Positions 50,202-57,925 of a stretch of DNA of 64,000 nt are shown piece after piece. Source of the DNA: Nannocystis bainbridge (lineage in GTDB: Bacteria; Myxococcota_A; Polyangia; Nannocystales; Nannocystaceae). How positions within the stretch are numbered: position 1 is the stretch's first letter; every line of letters begins with the position of its first letter. The stretch is from positions 62,001 to 126,000 of the forward strand of contig NZ_JAQNDL010000002.1 in assembly GCF_028368995.1 (NCBI RefSeq), read 5' to 3'. A program made the position numbers and the translations under genes. The notes beneath the pieces are model-generated. The model searched no databases. It saw nothing but the letters and a program-made list of their open reading frames with translations, and was not told where the DNA came from.

Positions 50202-51632
50202 TCAGGAGCGGCACAGGGCGCTGACGCGGGCGGCCAGGGCGGAGCCGGGCCAGCGGGCGACGAAGGCGGCGGCCTCGCGGCGGGCGCGATCAGCCTCGCC
50301 GAGGCGGCAACGCGCCTCGACGGCGGCGGCGGCGGCCTCCTGGACGAAAACACCGGTGGGGAAGCGCTGCTGGTGACGGGCGGCGAGGTCGAGGGCGGCG
50401 CGGTCGTCGGCGGCGAGCAAGGCGGCGCGCAGCGACTCGACGAGGGCGAGCTCGGCGGCCAGCGAGGGACCTTCGGCGGGTGGCGCAGCGGCGATGAGGG
50501 CGTGAGGCTCGGAGGTCGAAGCGGCTCGTGCGGGCACGGCGGCGAGGGAGGGACCGTCGGCGGGCGTAGCGGCGGCGAGGGCGTGAAGGTCGGAGGTCGG
50601 AGCGAGCTTGACGGACGGCGAGGGTTCGTCGGCGGGCGTAGCGGCGGCGAGGGCGTGAGGGGCGGAGGCCGGAGCGAGCTCGGAGGTCGGCGAGGGGTCG
50701 TCGGTTCGTGCCGACGAGGTGGCGGCGAGGAGGGCCTCGAGGGTGGACGGGGTCGGAGCCTTGAGGGCCGGACCGTCGGCTCGCGCGGGGGTTTGCAGCG
50801 ACGCGTGGGCCGAGGTGACGGGCGGCTCGGGTGGGGCGGCGCGGCCGAAGGCGAGCACGGCGGCGAGGCCGACGCCGGCGAGCGAGAGGCCGACGATCGG
50901 GCTGCTGCCGGCGGCGACGACGGGGACGATCGGGCCGCCGCCGGCGAGGGTGGTGGGAGCGGCTACATGGTCGATCGACCATGTCCTTGAGAGCATGTCC
51001 GATACGACATGTCCGTCGCGCGCGGCGGTGAGCTGCCACGGCGGAGCCTCCGGGGGGCCGACGACGACCAGGGCGGCGAGCACCTGGGAGCCGTGCCGCG
51101 GGCGGTGCCGGCGGTCGCGGGCGTCGAGGCGGCGGACCATGCGATCGAGCTCGCGGCGAGCGGCGCGCAGGCGCGAGTAGACGGTGTTGAGGTTGACGCC
51201 GAGCTCGGCGGCGATCTCGGGCGCCTGCCACTGCTCGAGCTCGGTCATGACGAAGACGACGGCCTGGTCGCGGTCGAGGCCGCCCAGGAAGCCCTGGAGG
51301 ATCGCGGCGGCTTCGGCCTGCTCGACCGGGGCCTCGGCGGCCGGGGTGACGCGCTCGGCCTCGTCGAGCGAGCAGCGTCGCGGTTGCTCGCGCGCGGCGC
51401 TGCGGCGGTAGCTGCTGGCGATCCGTCGCGCGATCTCGAACAGCCAGGTGCGCAGGGTGGCCCGGCCGGCGAACTCGGGCAGGCGGCGGTAGACGACCAG
51501 GAAGGCGTCCTGGACGGCGTCGTCGATCCGGGCCGGATCGACGCCCAGGCTCCGGATGGTGCGCCAGACGAAGCCGTGGTGGGCCCGGTAGACGGCGGCG
51601 AAGTCGGGGGGCGCTTCGAGGGAGAGCGGCAC
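50202..51632 (-). CDS. membrane-anchored ECF sigma factor
   Basis: 476 residues in one frame. Region 2 (about 10-80) reads FAAVYRAHHGFVWRTIRSLGVDPARIDDAVQDAFLVVYRRLPEF; region 4 (about 115-165) reads MTELEQWQAPEIAAELGVNLNTVYSRLRAARREL. The remainder is not sigma. It has two hydrophobic stretches (near 180-200 and 230-265: PIVGLSLAGVGLAAVLAF), a Pro/Ala-rich repeated stalk (four copies of HALAAATPADEPS-type sequence) and a helical TPR-like end. Four period-14 repeat units at 50965-51020 encode GHVVSDMLSRTWSIDHV between the parts. It would be a sigma factor held at the membrane until released. Confidence 0.78.
   Translation of the reverse strand: MPLSLEAPPDFAAVYRAHHGFVWRTIRSLGVDPARIDDAVQDAFLVVYRRLPEFAGRATLRTWLFEIARRIASSYRRSAAREQPRRCSLDEAERVTPAAEAPVEQAEAAAILQGFLGGLDRDQAVVFVMTELEQWQAPEIAAELGVNLNTVYSRLRAARRELDRMVRRLDARDRRHRPRHGSQVLAALVVVGPPEAPPWQLTAARDGHVVSDMLSRTWSIDHVAAPTTLAGGGPIVPVVAAGSSPIVGLSLAGVGLAAVLAFGRAAPPEPPVTSAHASLQTPARADGPALKAPTPSTLEALLAATSSARTDDPSPTSELAPASAPHALAAATPADEPSPSVKLAPTSDLHALAAATPADGPSLAAVPARAASTSEPHALIAAAPPAEGPSLAAELALVESLRAALLAADDRAALDLAARHQQRFPTGVFVQEAAAAAVEARCRLGEADRARREAAAFVARWPGSALAARVSALCRS
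50965..51020. repeat. period-14 array inside the sigma gene
   Basis: Four 14-bp units at 50965, 50979, 50993 and 51007 (ACATGG, CCATGTC, GCATGTC, ACATGTC cores). They are read as protein between the sigma part and the membrane helix of the same gene. Confidence 0.82.
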
Positions 51633-51653
51633 GATCGGGTCTGTCTCCGCGGG

Positions 51654-53015
51654 TCAGCGGTTCCGTGGCCCGAATTGCAGGTCGAGGCCGAAACCGATGC
51701 GCAGTCCCGCACGCCCGCTGCGGTACACCAGCTCGTCGGCGTGCACGGTGAAGCCCGGGCGGTTGACGGCGAGCAGGCCCTCGACGGACAGCCACAGGCC
51801 GACCGGGCCGCTGGCGCGCCAGCGCAGCGCGGGGCCGAGGGAGAAGCCGGCCCACGGGGCCCACCGCGGGTTGGGAGCGCTGACGGCGAGGGCGACGCCG
51901 CGGATCGCCCCGACCTCGGCGCCGGCGCACAGGAGGAAGGCGAGGGCCGGACGCGGGTGCCAGGTCGGACAGACCCGGATGACGGCGCCGAGGCGGTCGA
52001 AGCGGCCGCCGGCGCTGTCGCCCTGGACCGGGAGGATCCGCAGGGGCGTACCGACGATGCCGGCTTCGAGGCGGAGGCGCGGCAGGCTGACGCCGCCGAA
52101 CAGGCCGGCGAAGCCACCGGTGGTCGGGAGGACGCCGGCGTCGAGGCCGCCCTCGAGCCGGAGGTGGCCGAGCACGCGCGGGGTCGCGGCGGGGGCCGGA
52201 GGCCGGCGGGCGGCGGTGATTTCGGCTGTCTCTTCGAACAGGTCGTCGGAGCCGAGCGGGGGCGAGCGCGGGGCGACCGGCGGGCGAGGTGCGAGGAGGG
52301 GCGGGGTGAGCGAGCGAGCGGAGGGATCGGGCGCAGGGATCCCGGGGGACGGGTCGGGCGGCAGGACGGGCGGGGAGGATGTCCCTGGGGACATGTCACT
52401 CGGCGGCGGGGACGGGGAGGTCGAGGATGTCCCCGGGGACATGTCACTCGAGAGCGGTGGGTCGTTCGCGGAGGTCGAGGATGTCCTCGGGGACAGGTCG
52501 TCGGGCAGCGAGGATCGGTCGCCGGGGGAGGTCGAGGATGGCCTCGGGGACAGGTCGGGTGACGCGGCGGCGGATGGCCTCGGGGACAGGTCGGGTGACG
52601 CGGCGGAGGATGTCCTCGGGGACAGGTCGGCGGGCAGGCGGCGGCTGACGGACAGCGGGTCGAGGTGGATGGCGATCAGGAGGGCGGTGGCGCGCGCGAG
52701 GTCCTGGCAGCTCTCGGCGTGGATGGTGCGGCGGTAGTCGGCGCCGCGCCCTTGCCCGCGCGACACGAGTCGCAGCTGCCAGCGGGCGCCCGTGCGGGTG
52801 ACGACGGCGCGGGCGACGGCGCGGGCGGGCACGGCGTCGCCGGTCGGCTGGCGCAACAGCGCGCCGACCATGTCGACGACGGCGACGGCGGGCGGGCACT
52901 CGCGGGGGGCCTGCCAGTCGAGGTCGACCGGCGGCGCGGCGAACGAGAGGCGAGCGAACACCAGCGCGGGGAGGGCGAGCAAGCGAGGTCCTGAGCTCCG
53001 GCATCGTCGCCGCAC
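51654..53015 (-). CDS. outer-membrane-like beta-barrel protein with repeat-derived linker
   Basis: 453 residues. A signal peptide (LLALPALVFARLSFAAPP) leads to a 110-residue N-terminal domain with WQAPRECPPAVAVVDMVGALL. A Ser/Pro/Asp-rich linker follows (about 130-245), made of DLSPRTSS and DMSPGTSS steps that are translations of the repeat family. The C-terminal 200 residues alternate in hydrophobicity and end FGLDLQFGPRNR, as in small outer-membrane barrels. It precedes the sigma-factor gene by 21 bases and is probably transcribed with it. Confidence 0.65.
   Translation of the reverse strand: MRRRCRSSGPRLLALPALVFARLSFAAPPVDLDWQAPRECPPAVAVVDMVGALLRQPTGDAVPARAVARAVVTRTGARWQLRLVSRGQGRGADYRRTIHAESCQDLARATALLIAIHLDPLSVSRRLPADLSPRTSSAASPDLSPRPSAAASPDLSPRPSSTSPGDRSSLPDDLSPRTSSTSANDPPLSSDMSPGTSSTSPSPPPSDMSPGTSSPPVLPPDPSPGIPAPDPSARSLTPPLLAPRPPVAPRSPPLGSDDLFEETAEITAARRPPAPAATPRVLGHLRLEGGLDAGVLPTTGGFAGLFGGVSLPRLRLEAGIVGTPLRILPVQGDSAGGRFDRLGAVIRVCPTWHPRPALAFLLCAGAEVGAIRGVALAVSAPNPRWAPWAGFSLGPALRWRASGPVGLWLSVEGLLAVNRPGFTVHADELVYRSGRAGLRIGFGLDLQFGPRNR
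52374..52630. repeat. expanded repeat-family tract coding a protein linker
   Basis: Six copies of GAGGATGTCC(T/C)(C/T)GGGGACA(G/T)GTCG-type sequence start near 52374, 52425, 52477, 52534, 52570 and 52607. Each forms GTCC-(4 nt)-GGAC with a GGGG-type arm. They are in frame in the minus-strand gene and read as D-(L/M)-S-P-(R/G)-(T/P)-S-S. The first two have the CATG core and the last four CAGG, so the tract has two sub-blocks. Confidence 0.85.
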
Positions 53016-53100
53016 GCGGGGAGGGCGTCAACCGCTCCGTCGCAGCTCGACGCTCGCGCGCAGGCGTGCTCCAGAGCGCGGTCACGTGGCCAGGAGCAAG

Positions 53101-53118
53101 CCTGTCTCTCGGGACAGG
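53101..53118. repeat. single repeat hairpin in 53016-53183
   Basis: CCTGTC-TCTC-GGGACAGG, a 6-8 bp stem with a 4-nt loop, in the gap between two minus-strand genes, downstream of 53184-53675. Confidence 0.75.
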
Positions 53119-53183
53119 CCATGGTGCCCGTTACGAGCGCGGAGGAGGTTCGGCGCCGCTCTTCGCCGGCGCTGGCGGCCCGC

Positions 53184-53675
53184 TCACGCCGCGCGGCGGT
53201 CGAAGTTCACGAGCACCAGAGAATCGACGGCGGGACCGCGGTGGAGCACGCCGAGCAGCCGTAGGTGGTGCGAGACCAGGCGGATGGCCTGGAGCTCGGA
53301 CAGGTCGGCGGAGAGGAACGCCGCGACCTCGGCGGCGCCGCTGTCCGGCCGGTCGAGGAACTGGCCGTAGAGCTTGCGCGTCATCGTGTTGTCGATGCTG
53401 CGGTCGAGCAGGAACACGCCGTCGCGGCCGCCGAGGCTGCGCGCGCGCGTCGGGTCGAAGCCGTAGCGGGCGTTTTTCAGGGTGATGGGCAGCGCCGGGG
53501 CTTGCCAGATCCGGGCGCGGCGGGTGAGCTTGAAGAAGCGGCGCGTGAGCACGACGCGCAGGGTCCGGCCGTCGCGCTCGACGGGCGGGAGCTCGGCGAA
53601 CGCGTCGGTCTGGAGCTGCGCGGCCGCGGCGTCGAGGGCCAGGCGCAGGGCGGCGAGTTCGTCGGTGCCGGTCAC
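53184..53675 (-). CDS. hypothetical protein downstream of ABC substrate-binding gene
   Basis: 163 residues from a GTG overlapping the stop of the upstream gene by four bases. No signal or membrane segment. The sequence is mixed alpha/beta with FFKLTRRARIWQAPALPITLKNARYGFDPTRARSLGGRDGVFLLDRSIDNTMTRKLYGQFLDRP; no family comes to mind. Tight coupling to the substrate-binding protein suggests a role in the same uptake or use pathway. Confidence 0.7.
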   Translation of the reverse strand: MTGTDELAALRLALDAAAAQLQTDAFAELPPVERDGRTLRVVLTRRFFKLTRRARIWQAPALPITLKNARYGFDPTRARSLGGRDGVFLLDRSIDNTMTRKLYGQFLDRPDSGAAEVAAFLSADLSELQAIRLVSHHLRLLGVLHRGPAVDSLVLVNFDRRAA

Positions 53676-54670
53676 TTGGGCTTGCGGCCGATCTCGAGGT
53701 CGTAGGCGGTGGCGGGGTCGACGGCGCCGGCTTCGAGCAAGCCGAGCTTCACGAGCTGATCGGCGAGGGTCTTCCAGCGGGCCGGGTCCATCGCGCCGAT
53801 CGTGCCGCCCTCGGGTGCGGCGAGCGGCTTGAGGGCGGTGGCGCCTTTGGCCAGGATCTCGGGGCTGAGTTCGGTGTTGCGGGCGCGGATCTCGGCGTTG
53901 GCGGCGCTCGGGTCGCGCGCGTACTGCTCCCACCCGCGCAGGGTCGCCGCGGCGACGCGGTCGGCGAGCTCGCGGCGGTCCTTGAGCGTGGCTTCGGAGG
54001 TGACGAGCACGCTGGCGTAGGGGTTGAAGCCGAGGTCGGCGACGAGGATGCAGCGGACCTTGGCGCCCTCGGACTCGGCGATGATCGGCTCGCTGAAGAC
54101 GTAGGCCTGCTGCACGGCCTTGGGGTCGAGGAGGAAGGGGGCGATGCTGCCGCTGTACGGGACGACCTGGACCGCCTCGGGCCAGCGGTACTCGGCGCGC
54201 AGGAAGCTGGCGAACGGCTCGCGCACGCTCATCTGCACGCTGCCGGTCTGCAGGTCCTCGAGGTCGGTGATGCCGGAGGCCTCGTGCACCATCATGCAGC
54301 GCGGGCTCTTCTGCAGGCCAGCGACGATCGCCACGACCGGGGCGCCCTGGGCCCGCGCGAGCAGGACCTCGCTGGCGTCGGCGACCGCGAAATCGACGCG
54401 ACCGGCGGCGACCTGCGGCAGCACGGGAGCGTCGGGGCGGCCCGGCACGATCTCGACATCGAGGCCCTCCTCTTTGTAGTAGCCGTGCACGAGGGCGGCG
54501 AAGTAACCGCCGTGCTCGACCTCGGGGAACCAGTTGAGGGCGATCCGCACGCTCGGGTTCGCCTGCTCGCGGCCGCAGGCGGCGAGCAGCAGGGCGAAGC
54601 AGGCGGCCAGCAGGGGCAGGACGGCGCCGAGGCGCGGGCGCGGCGGGACCGGTCGGAGCGAGGCGCGCAT
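53672..54670 (-). CDS. ABC transporter substrate-binding protein (NMT1/THI5-like)
   Basis: 332 residues. A lipoprotein signal (LGAVLPLLAACFALLLAAC, lipid Cys about 32) is followed by the NMT1/THI5 fold: IALNWFPEVEHGGYFAALVHGYYKEEGLDVEIVPG near 43-77 and VDFAVADASEVLLARAQGAPVVAIVAGLQ near 92-120. Relatives bring in the thiamine precursor HMP, sulfonates, nitrate or riboflavin; the HxGYxxA pattern at the start is most like THI5/ThiY. The matching permease and ATPase lie 3-5 kb downstream in the window, separated by a cassette. Confidence 0.85.
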   Translation of the reverse strand: MRASLRPVPPRPRLGAVLPLLAACFALLLAACGREQANPSVRIALNWFPEVEHGGYFAALVHGYYKEEGLDVEIVPGRPDAPVLPQVAAGRVDFAVADASEVLLARAQGAPVVAIVAGLQKSPRCMMVHEASGITDLEDLQTGSVQMSVREPFASFLRAEYRWPEAVQVVPYSGSIAPFLLDPKAVQQAYVFSEPIIAESEGAKVRCILVADLGFNPYASVLVTSEATLKDRRELADRVAAATLRGWEQYARDPSAANAEIRARNTELSPEILAKGATALKPLAAPEGGTIGAMDPARWKTLADQLVKLGLLEAGAVDPATAYDLEIGRKPK

Positions 54671-54751
54671 GCCCACAGGGTATAACGGAGCGCGGCGGTC
54701 GTACCAGCGGACTCGACCGGCCGGGCGGCAGGATCCTGGCGGCTGGACTTC

Positions 54752-54793
54752 GGGACATGGTGAAAGGGCCATGTCCTCGAGGTCATGTCGCAC
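54752..54793. repeat. period-14 array, three units
   Basis: Units at 54752, 54766 and 54780 (GGACATGG, GGCCATGTCC, GGTCATGTC) lie after the aldo/keto reductase gene, between it and the substrate-binding gene. This is the left flank of the inserted cassette. Confidence 0.75.
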
Positions 54794-54825
54794 CTCGGCT
54801 CGGGCGGAGCACGGGGTAGGCGGAA

Positions 54826-55875
54826 TCAGGCGACCGGGATCGGCAGCGGTAGGATGCTGTCGGGCTGGCCGCCGGCGATCCGGGCCCGGCTGTCGTGGAC
54901 CTGCCGGTGCGGGGTGTCGAGGGGGATCGCGCTGGCGTCGTCGAGGCGCGCGCGCTGGGCCGGCGAGAGCTCGAGGGTGAGGGCGGCGAGGGCGGCGTCG
55001 AGCTGTTCGCGGGTGCGCGGGCCGAGGATCGGGACGCGGGCGCTGGTGGAGGCGGCGGCGTGGGCCAGCGACCAGGCGAGGGCGACCTGGGTCGGCGCGA
55101 CGCCGGCCTCGGCGGCGACGGCGAGGACGGCGTCGAGGACGGCGGTCTCGCGGGCGCTCTTCTCGGTGTGGACCAGCATGCCGAGGCCGGTGAGGCGGCC
55201 CTCGTCGCCGGTGCGGTACTTGCCGGTCAGGAAGCCGCCGCCGAGCGGCGACCACAAGGCCGCGCCGAGCCCCAGCGCCTCGGCCATCGGCAGCAGCTCG
55301 CGCTCGCCGGTGCGCTCGACCAGGCTGTGCTCGATCTGGATGCCGGCGAGCGGGGTCCAGCCGCGTAGCTCGGCGATCGCGTCGCCCCGCGCGACCCGCC
55401 AGGCGGGGAAGTTGGAGAGGCCGCCGTGGAGGATCTTGCCGGCGCGGGCGAGGTCGTCGAGGCCGCGCACGATCTCGTCGATCGGCGTCAGGCCGTCGGG
55501 GAAGTGGACCCAGTACAGCTCGAGGCGATCGGTCTTGAGCCGGCGCAGGCTGGCCTCGAGGGCGGCGATCATGGTGCGGCGGCTGTTGCCGGTGGCGTGC
55601 AGACCACCCTGGACGCCGAGGGTGTACTTGCTGGCGACGACGAAGCGGTCGCGCTCGGCGGCGAGGAACTCACCGAGGAGCTGCTCCGACTGACCGACCT
55701 GGTAGGCGTCGGCGGTGTCGATGAAATTGCCGCCCGCCTCGGCGTAGGCGTCGAAGATCCGCCGCGCCTCGGCAGGCTCGCTGCCGTGACCCCAACCCGT
55801 GCCGAAGTTGCCGGTGCCGAGCGCGAGCTCGGAGACGCGTAGACCCGTACGACGACCGAATGGCTTGTAACGCAT
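54826..55875 (-). CDS. aldo/keto reductase
   Basis: 349 residues, a TIM-barrel oxidoreductase. Landmarks are RVSELALGTGNFG at the start, FDAYAEAGGNFIDTADAYQVGQSEQLLGEFL (catalytic Asp and Tyr), VASKYTLG (Lys), YWVHFPDG (His) and, near the C-terminus, a cofactor-phosphate loop VPILGPRTREQLDAALAAL typical of NADPH use. It belongs with general stress or detoxification AKRs such as YajO/YhdN. It is divergent from the MFS gene, with which it forms a cassette flanked by repeat arrays. Confidence 0.93.
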   Translation of the reverse strand: MRYKPFGRRTGLRVSELALGTGNFGTGWGHGSEPAEARRIFDAYAEAGGNFIDTADAYQVGQSEQLLGEFLAAERDRFVVASKYTLGVQGGLHATGNSRRTMIAALEASLRRLKTDRLELYWVHFPDGLTPIDEIVRGLDDLARAGKILHGGLSNFPAWRVARGDAIAELRGWTPLAGIQIEHSLVERTGERELLPMAEALGLGAALWSPLGGGFLTGKYRTGDEGRLTGLGMLVHTEKSARETAVLDAVLAVAAEAGVAPTQVALAWSLAHAAASTSARVPILGPRTREQLDAALAALTLELSPAQRARLDDASAIPLDTPHRQVHDSRARIAGGQPDSILPLPIPVA

Positions 55876-55996
55876 GGTTCGTTCCTGGTTCTATATTATG
55901 GTCGTCATATGAAATAGGCAAGGGACCGTTTGTGAGATCGGTTGAGTCGGTGCGGGCGGATCCGCTCGGCCGGCGCTTGCGATCGGATCGGTGTTC

Positions 55997-56011
55997 GTTC
56001 AATGATTGAAC
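55997..56011. promoter_or_regulatory. 15-bp palindrome at the MFS gene start
   Basis: GTTCAA-TGA-TTGAAC is a perfect inverted repeat of six bases around a 3-base centre, in the divergent region between the aldo/keto reductase and MFS genes and covering one possible start codon. A binding site for the nearby HxlR regulator (57392) is a reasonable guess. The 55876-55935 part of this gap is AT-rich against the genome. Confidence 0.5.
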
Positions 56012-57378
56012 GCATGCATGTTCGCCTGTCGCCGTTGGTCGTGGCCAGCCTCGCCGTGTTCGCGGTGTTCCTCGACACGACGGTCCTGTTCGTGGCGTTC
56101 CCGTCGATCGTGGCGTCGTTCCCGGCGGTGCCGACGGCCGAGCTGTCGTGGGTGCTGAACGCGTACACGATCGTGTTCGCGGCTGCGCTGGTGCCGTTCG
56201 GGCGGCTGGCCGATCGCTGGGGTCATCGGGCGACGTTCCTCGCGGGCTCGGTCGCGTTCACGCTGGCGTCGCTGCTGTGCGCGGCGGCGCCGACACCGGG
56301 GCTGCTGGTGGCCGCGCGCGTGCTGCAGGCGGCCGGCGGCGCGGCGCTGGTGCCGTCGTCGCTGGCGCTGGTGATGCGGGCGACGCCGCGCGAGCAGCTG
56401 CCGGTGGCGCTGGCGGTGTGGGGCGCGACGGGGGCGGTGGCGGGGGCGGTCGGGCCGACGCTCGGCGCTGCGCTGATCGAGGCGTGCGGCTGGCGCTGGG
56501 TGTTCGTCATCAACCTGCCGGTCGGGCTGGTGACGGTGCTGCTCGGCCGTCGGCGGCTGGCCGAGTCGCGCGACCCGGACAGCGTGCTGCCGGCGCCGCT
56601 CGGGGTGGTGCTGCTGGTGTCCGCGGCGGTGCTGGTGACGCTGGCGCTGGTGCTCGGGGAGGCGTGGGGCTGGACGTCGCGGAGGACGATGGCGACGCTG
56701 GTGGCCGGGCTGGCGACGCTGGCGGCGTTCGTGATCCATCAGGCGCGCACGCGGGCGCCGACGATCGATCCGTCGCTGTTCGCGTCCCGCAACTTCCGCT
56801 GGGCCAACGCGGCGACGTTGACCTTCGGCGCGGCGTTCACGGCGATGTTCCTGGCCAGCGTCCTGTTCCTCACCGCGGTGTGGGGCTGGTCGATCCTCGC
56901 GGCGGGCTTCGGCGTCGCGCCCGGGCCGCTGCTGGTGGCCGTGATGTCGCCGCGGTTCGGGCGGCTGGCGGCGCGGATCGGCCAGCGGCCGCTGCTGATC
57001 GCCGGCGGGCTGGCGTTCGCGCTCGGCGGGCTGTGGCGCCTGGTGATGCTGTCGGCCGAGGTCGACTACGCGGTCGACTACCTGCCGTCGATGCTGCTGA
57101 CGGGGACGGGGGTGGCGCTGTGCCTGCCGCAGCTGTCGAGCGTGGTCGGCCAGGCGCTGCCGGCCAACCGGCTCGGGGTCGGCGGGGCGGTGCATCAGGC
57201 GCTGCGCCAGTTCGCGGGGACGCTCGGGGTGGCGCTGGCGATCGGGCTGACGGCCGGGGCGAGCGGACCGACCGACGCGCTGGCGCGGTTCGATCAGGTG
57301 TGGTGGGTGCTGATCGCGGGCGGGGTGGCGACGGCGCTGTGCTCGCTGCCCCTTCGGACAGGTCCGGCCCGGCCGTGA
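56002..57378 (+). CDS. MFS drug/efflux transporter (DHA2 type)
   Basis: 458 residues from the ATG at 56002; one at 56014 (MHVRLSPL) may be the real start because the operator-like palindrome covers the first. About 14 helices are expected. Motif A appears as GRLADRWGHRATF near 70 and motif C-like as GATGAVAGAVGPTLGAAL near 140. The DHA2 drug:H+ antiporters export toxic compounds. The last residues (PLRTGPARP) come from a half-unit of the repeat family. It pairs with the HxlR gene 13 bases downstream. Confidence 0.9.
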   Translation: MIERMHVRLSPLVVASLAVFAVFLDTTVLFVAFPSIVASFPAVPTAELSWVLNAYTIVFAAALVPFGRLADRWGHRATFLAGSVAFTLASLLCAAAPTPGLLVAARVLQAAGGAALVPSSLALVMRATPREQLPVALAVWGATGAVAGAVGPTLGAALIEACGWRWVFVINLPVGLVTVLLGRRRLAESRDPDSVLPAPLGVVLLVSAAVLVTLALVLGEAWGWTSRRTMATLVAGLATLAAFVIHQARTRAPTIDPSLFASRNFRWANAATLTFGAAFTAMFLASVLFLTAVWGWSILAAGFGVAPGPLLVAVMSPRFGRLAARIGQRPLLIAGGLAFALGGLWRLVMLSAEVDYAVDYLPSMLLTGTGVALCLPQLSSVVGQALPANRLGVGGAVHQALRQFAGTLGVALAIGLTAGASGPTDALARFDQVWWVLIAGGVATALCSLPLRTGPARP

Positions 57379-57391
57379 TACAAGGTGCCCC

Positions 57392-57847
57392 GTGCGGCGC
57401 AAGCGGCTCGACCGGATGCAGTGCTCGATCGCGCGGGCGCTCGATGTCGTCGGCGATCCGTGGACGCTGCTGCTCGTGCGCGACGCGCTGCTCGGGGTGA
57501 CCCGCTTCGAGGCGTTCCAGGCGCGGCTGCAGATCCCGCGGGCCACGCTGACGGCCCGGCTGGAGCACCTGGTCCGCGCCGGGATCCTGGAGCGCCGGTC
57601 CTACCAGGACCACCCGCCGCGCGAGGAGTACGTGCCGACGGCGAAGGGCCGCGGGCTGCGGCCGGTGATCATCACGCTGATGCAGTGGGGCGACGAGTTC
57701 GCCCGCGACGATCCGCCGCCGACCGTCCTCGAGGACGCGAGCACGGGGCTGCCGATCGAGCCGACCCTGGTCGACCGCGTCAGCGGGGCGCCGCTCACGG
57801 CGCTGCGCGTGCGCGCGGTCGGACCGCTGGTGCCGCGGCGGGGCTGA
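57392..57847 (+). CDS. HxlR-family transcriptional regulator
   Basis: 151 residues from a GTG. Core: MQCSIARALDVVGDPWTLLLVRDALLGVTRFEAFQARLQIPRATLTARLEHLVRAGILERRSYQDHPPREEYVPTAKGRGL, a textbook HxlR winged helix with the Cys near the N-terminus. A 30-residue C-terminal extension ends in VGPLVPRRG. It lies just after the MFS gene and probably controls it and the divergent aldo/keto reductase in response to an electrophile or drug. Confidence 0.92.
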   Translation: MRRKRLDRMQCSIARALDVVGDPWTLLLVRDALLGVTRFEAFQARLQIPRATLTARLEHLVRAGILERRSYQDHPPREEYVPTAKGRGLRPVIITLMQWGDEFARDDPPPTVLEDASTGLPIEPTLVDRVSGAPLTALRVRAVGPLVPRRG

Positions 57848-57855
57848 TGGGAGCG

Positions 57856-57925
57856 AGACATGCTCGATGGGGCATGTCTGTCGGGACATGAACGATGGGG
57901 CATGTCGAAGAGGACATGCCCGAGG
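57856..57925. repeat. period-14 array, five units
   Basis: Units at 57856, 57870, 57884, 57898 and 57912, alternating (A/G)GACATG and GGGCATG. It lies between convergent genes and stops on the base before the permease stop codon (57926). It is the right flank of the cassette described at 54826-57847. Confidence 0.87.
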
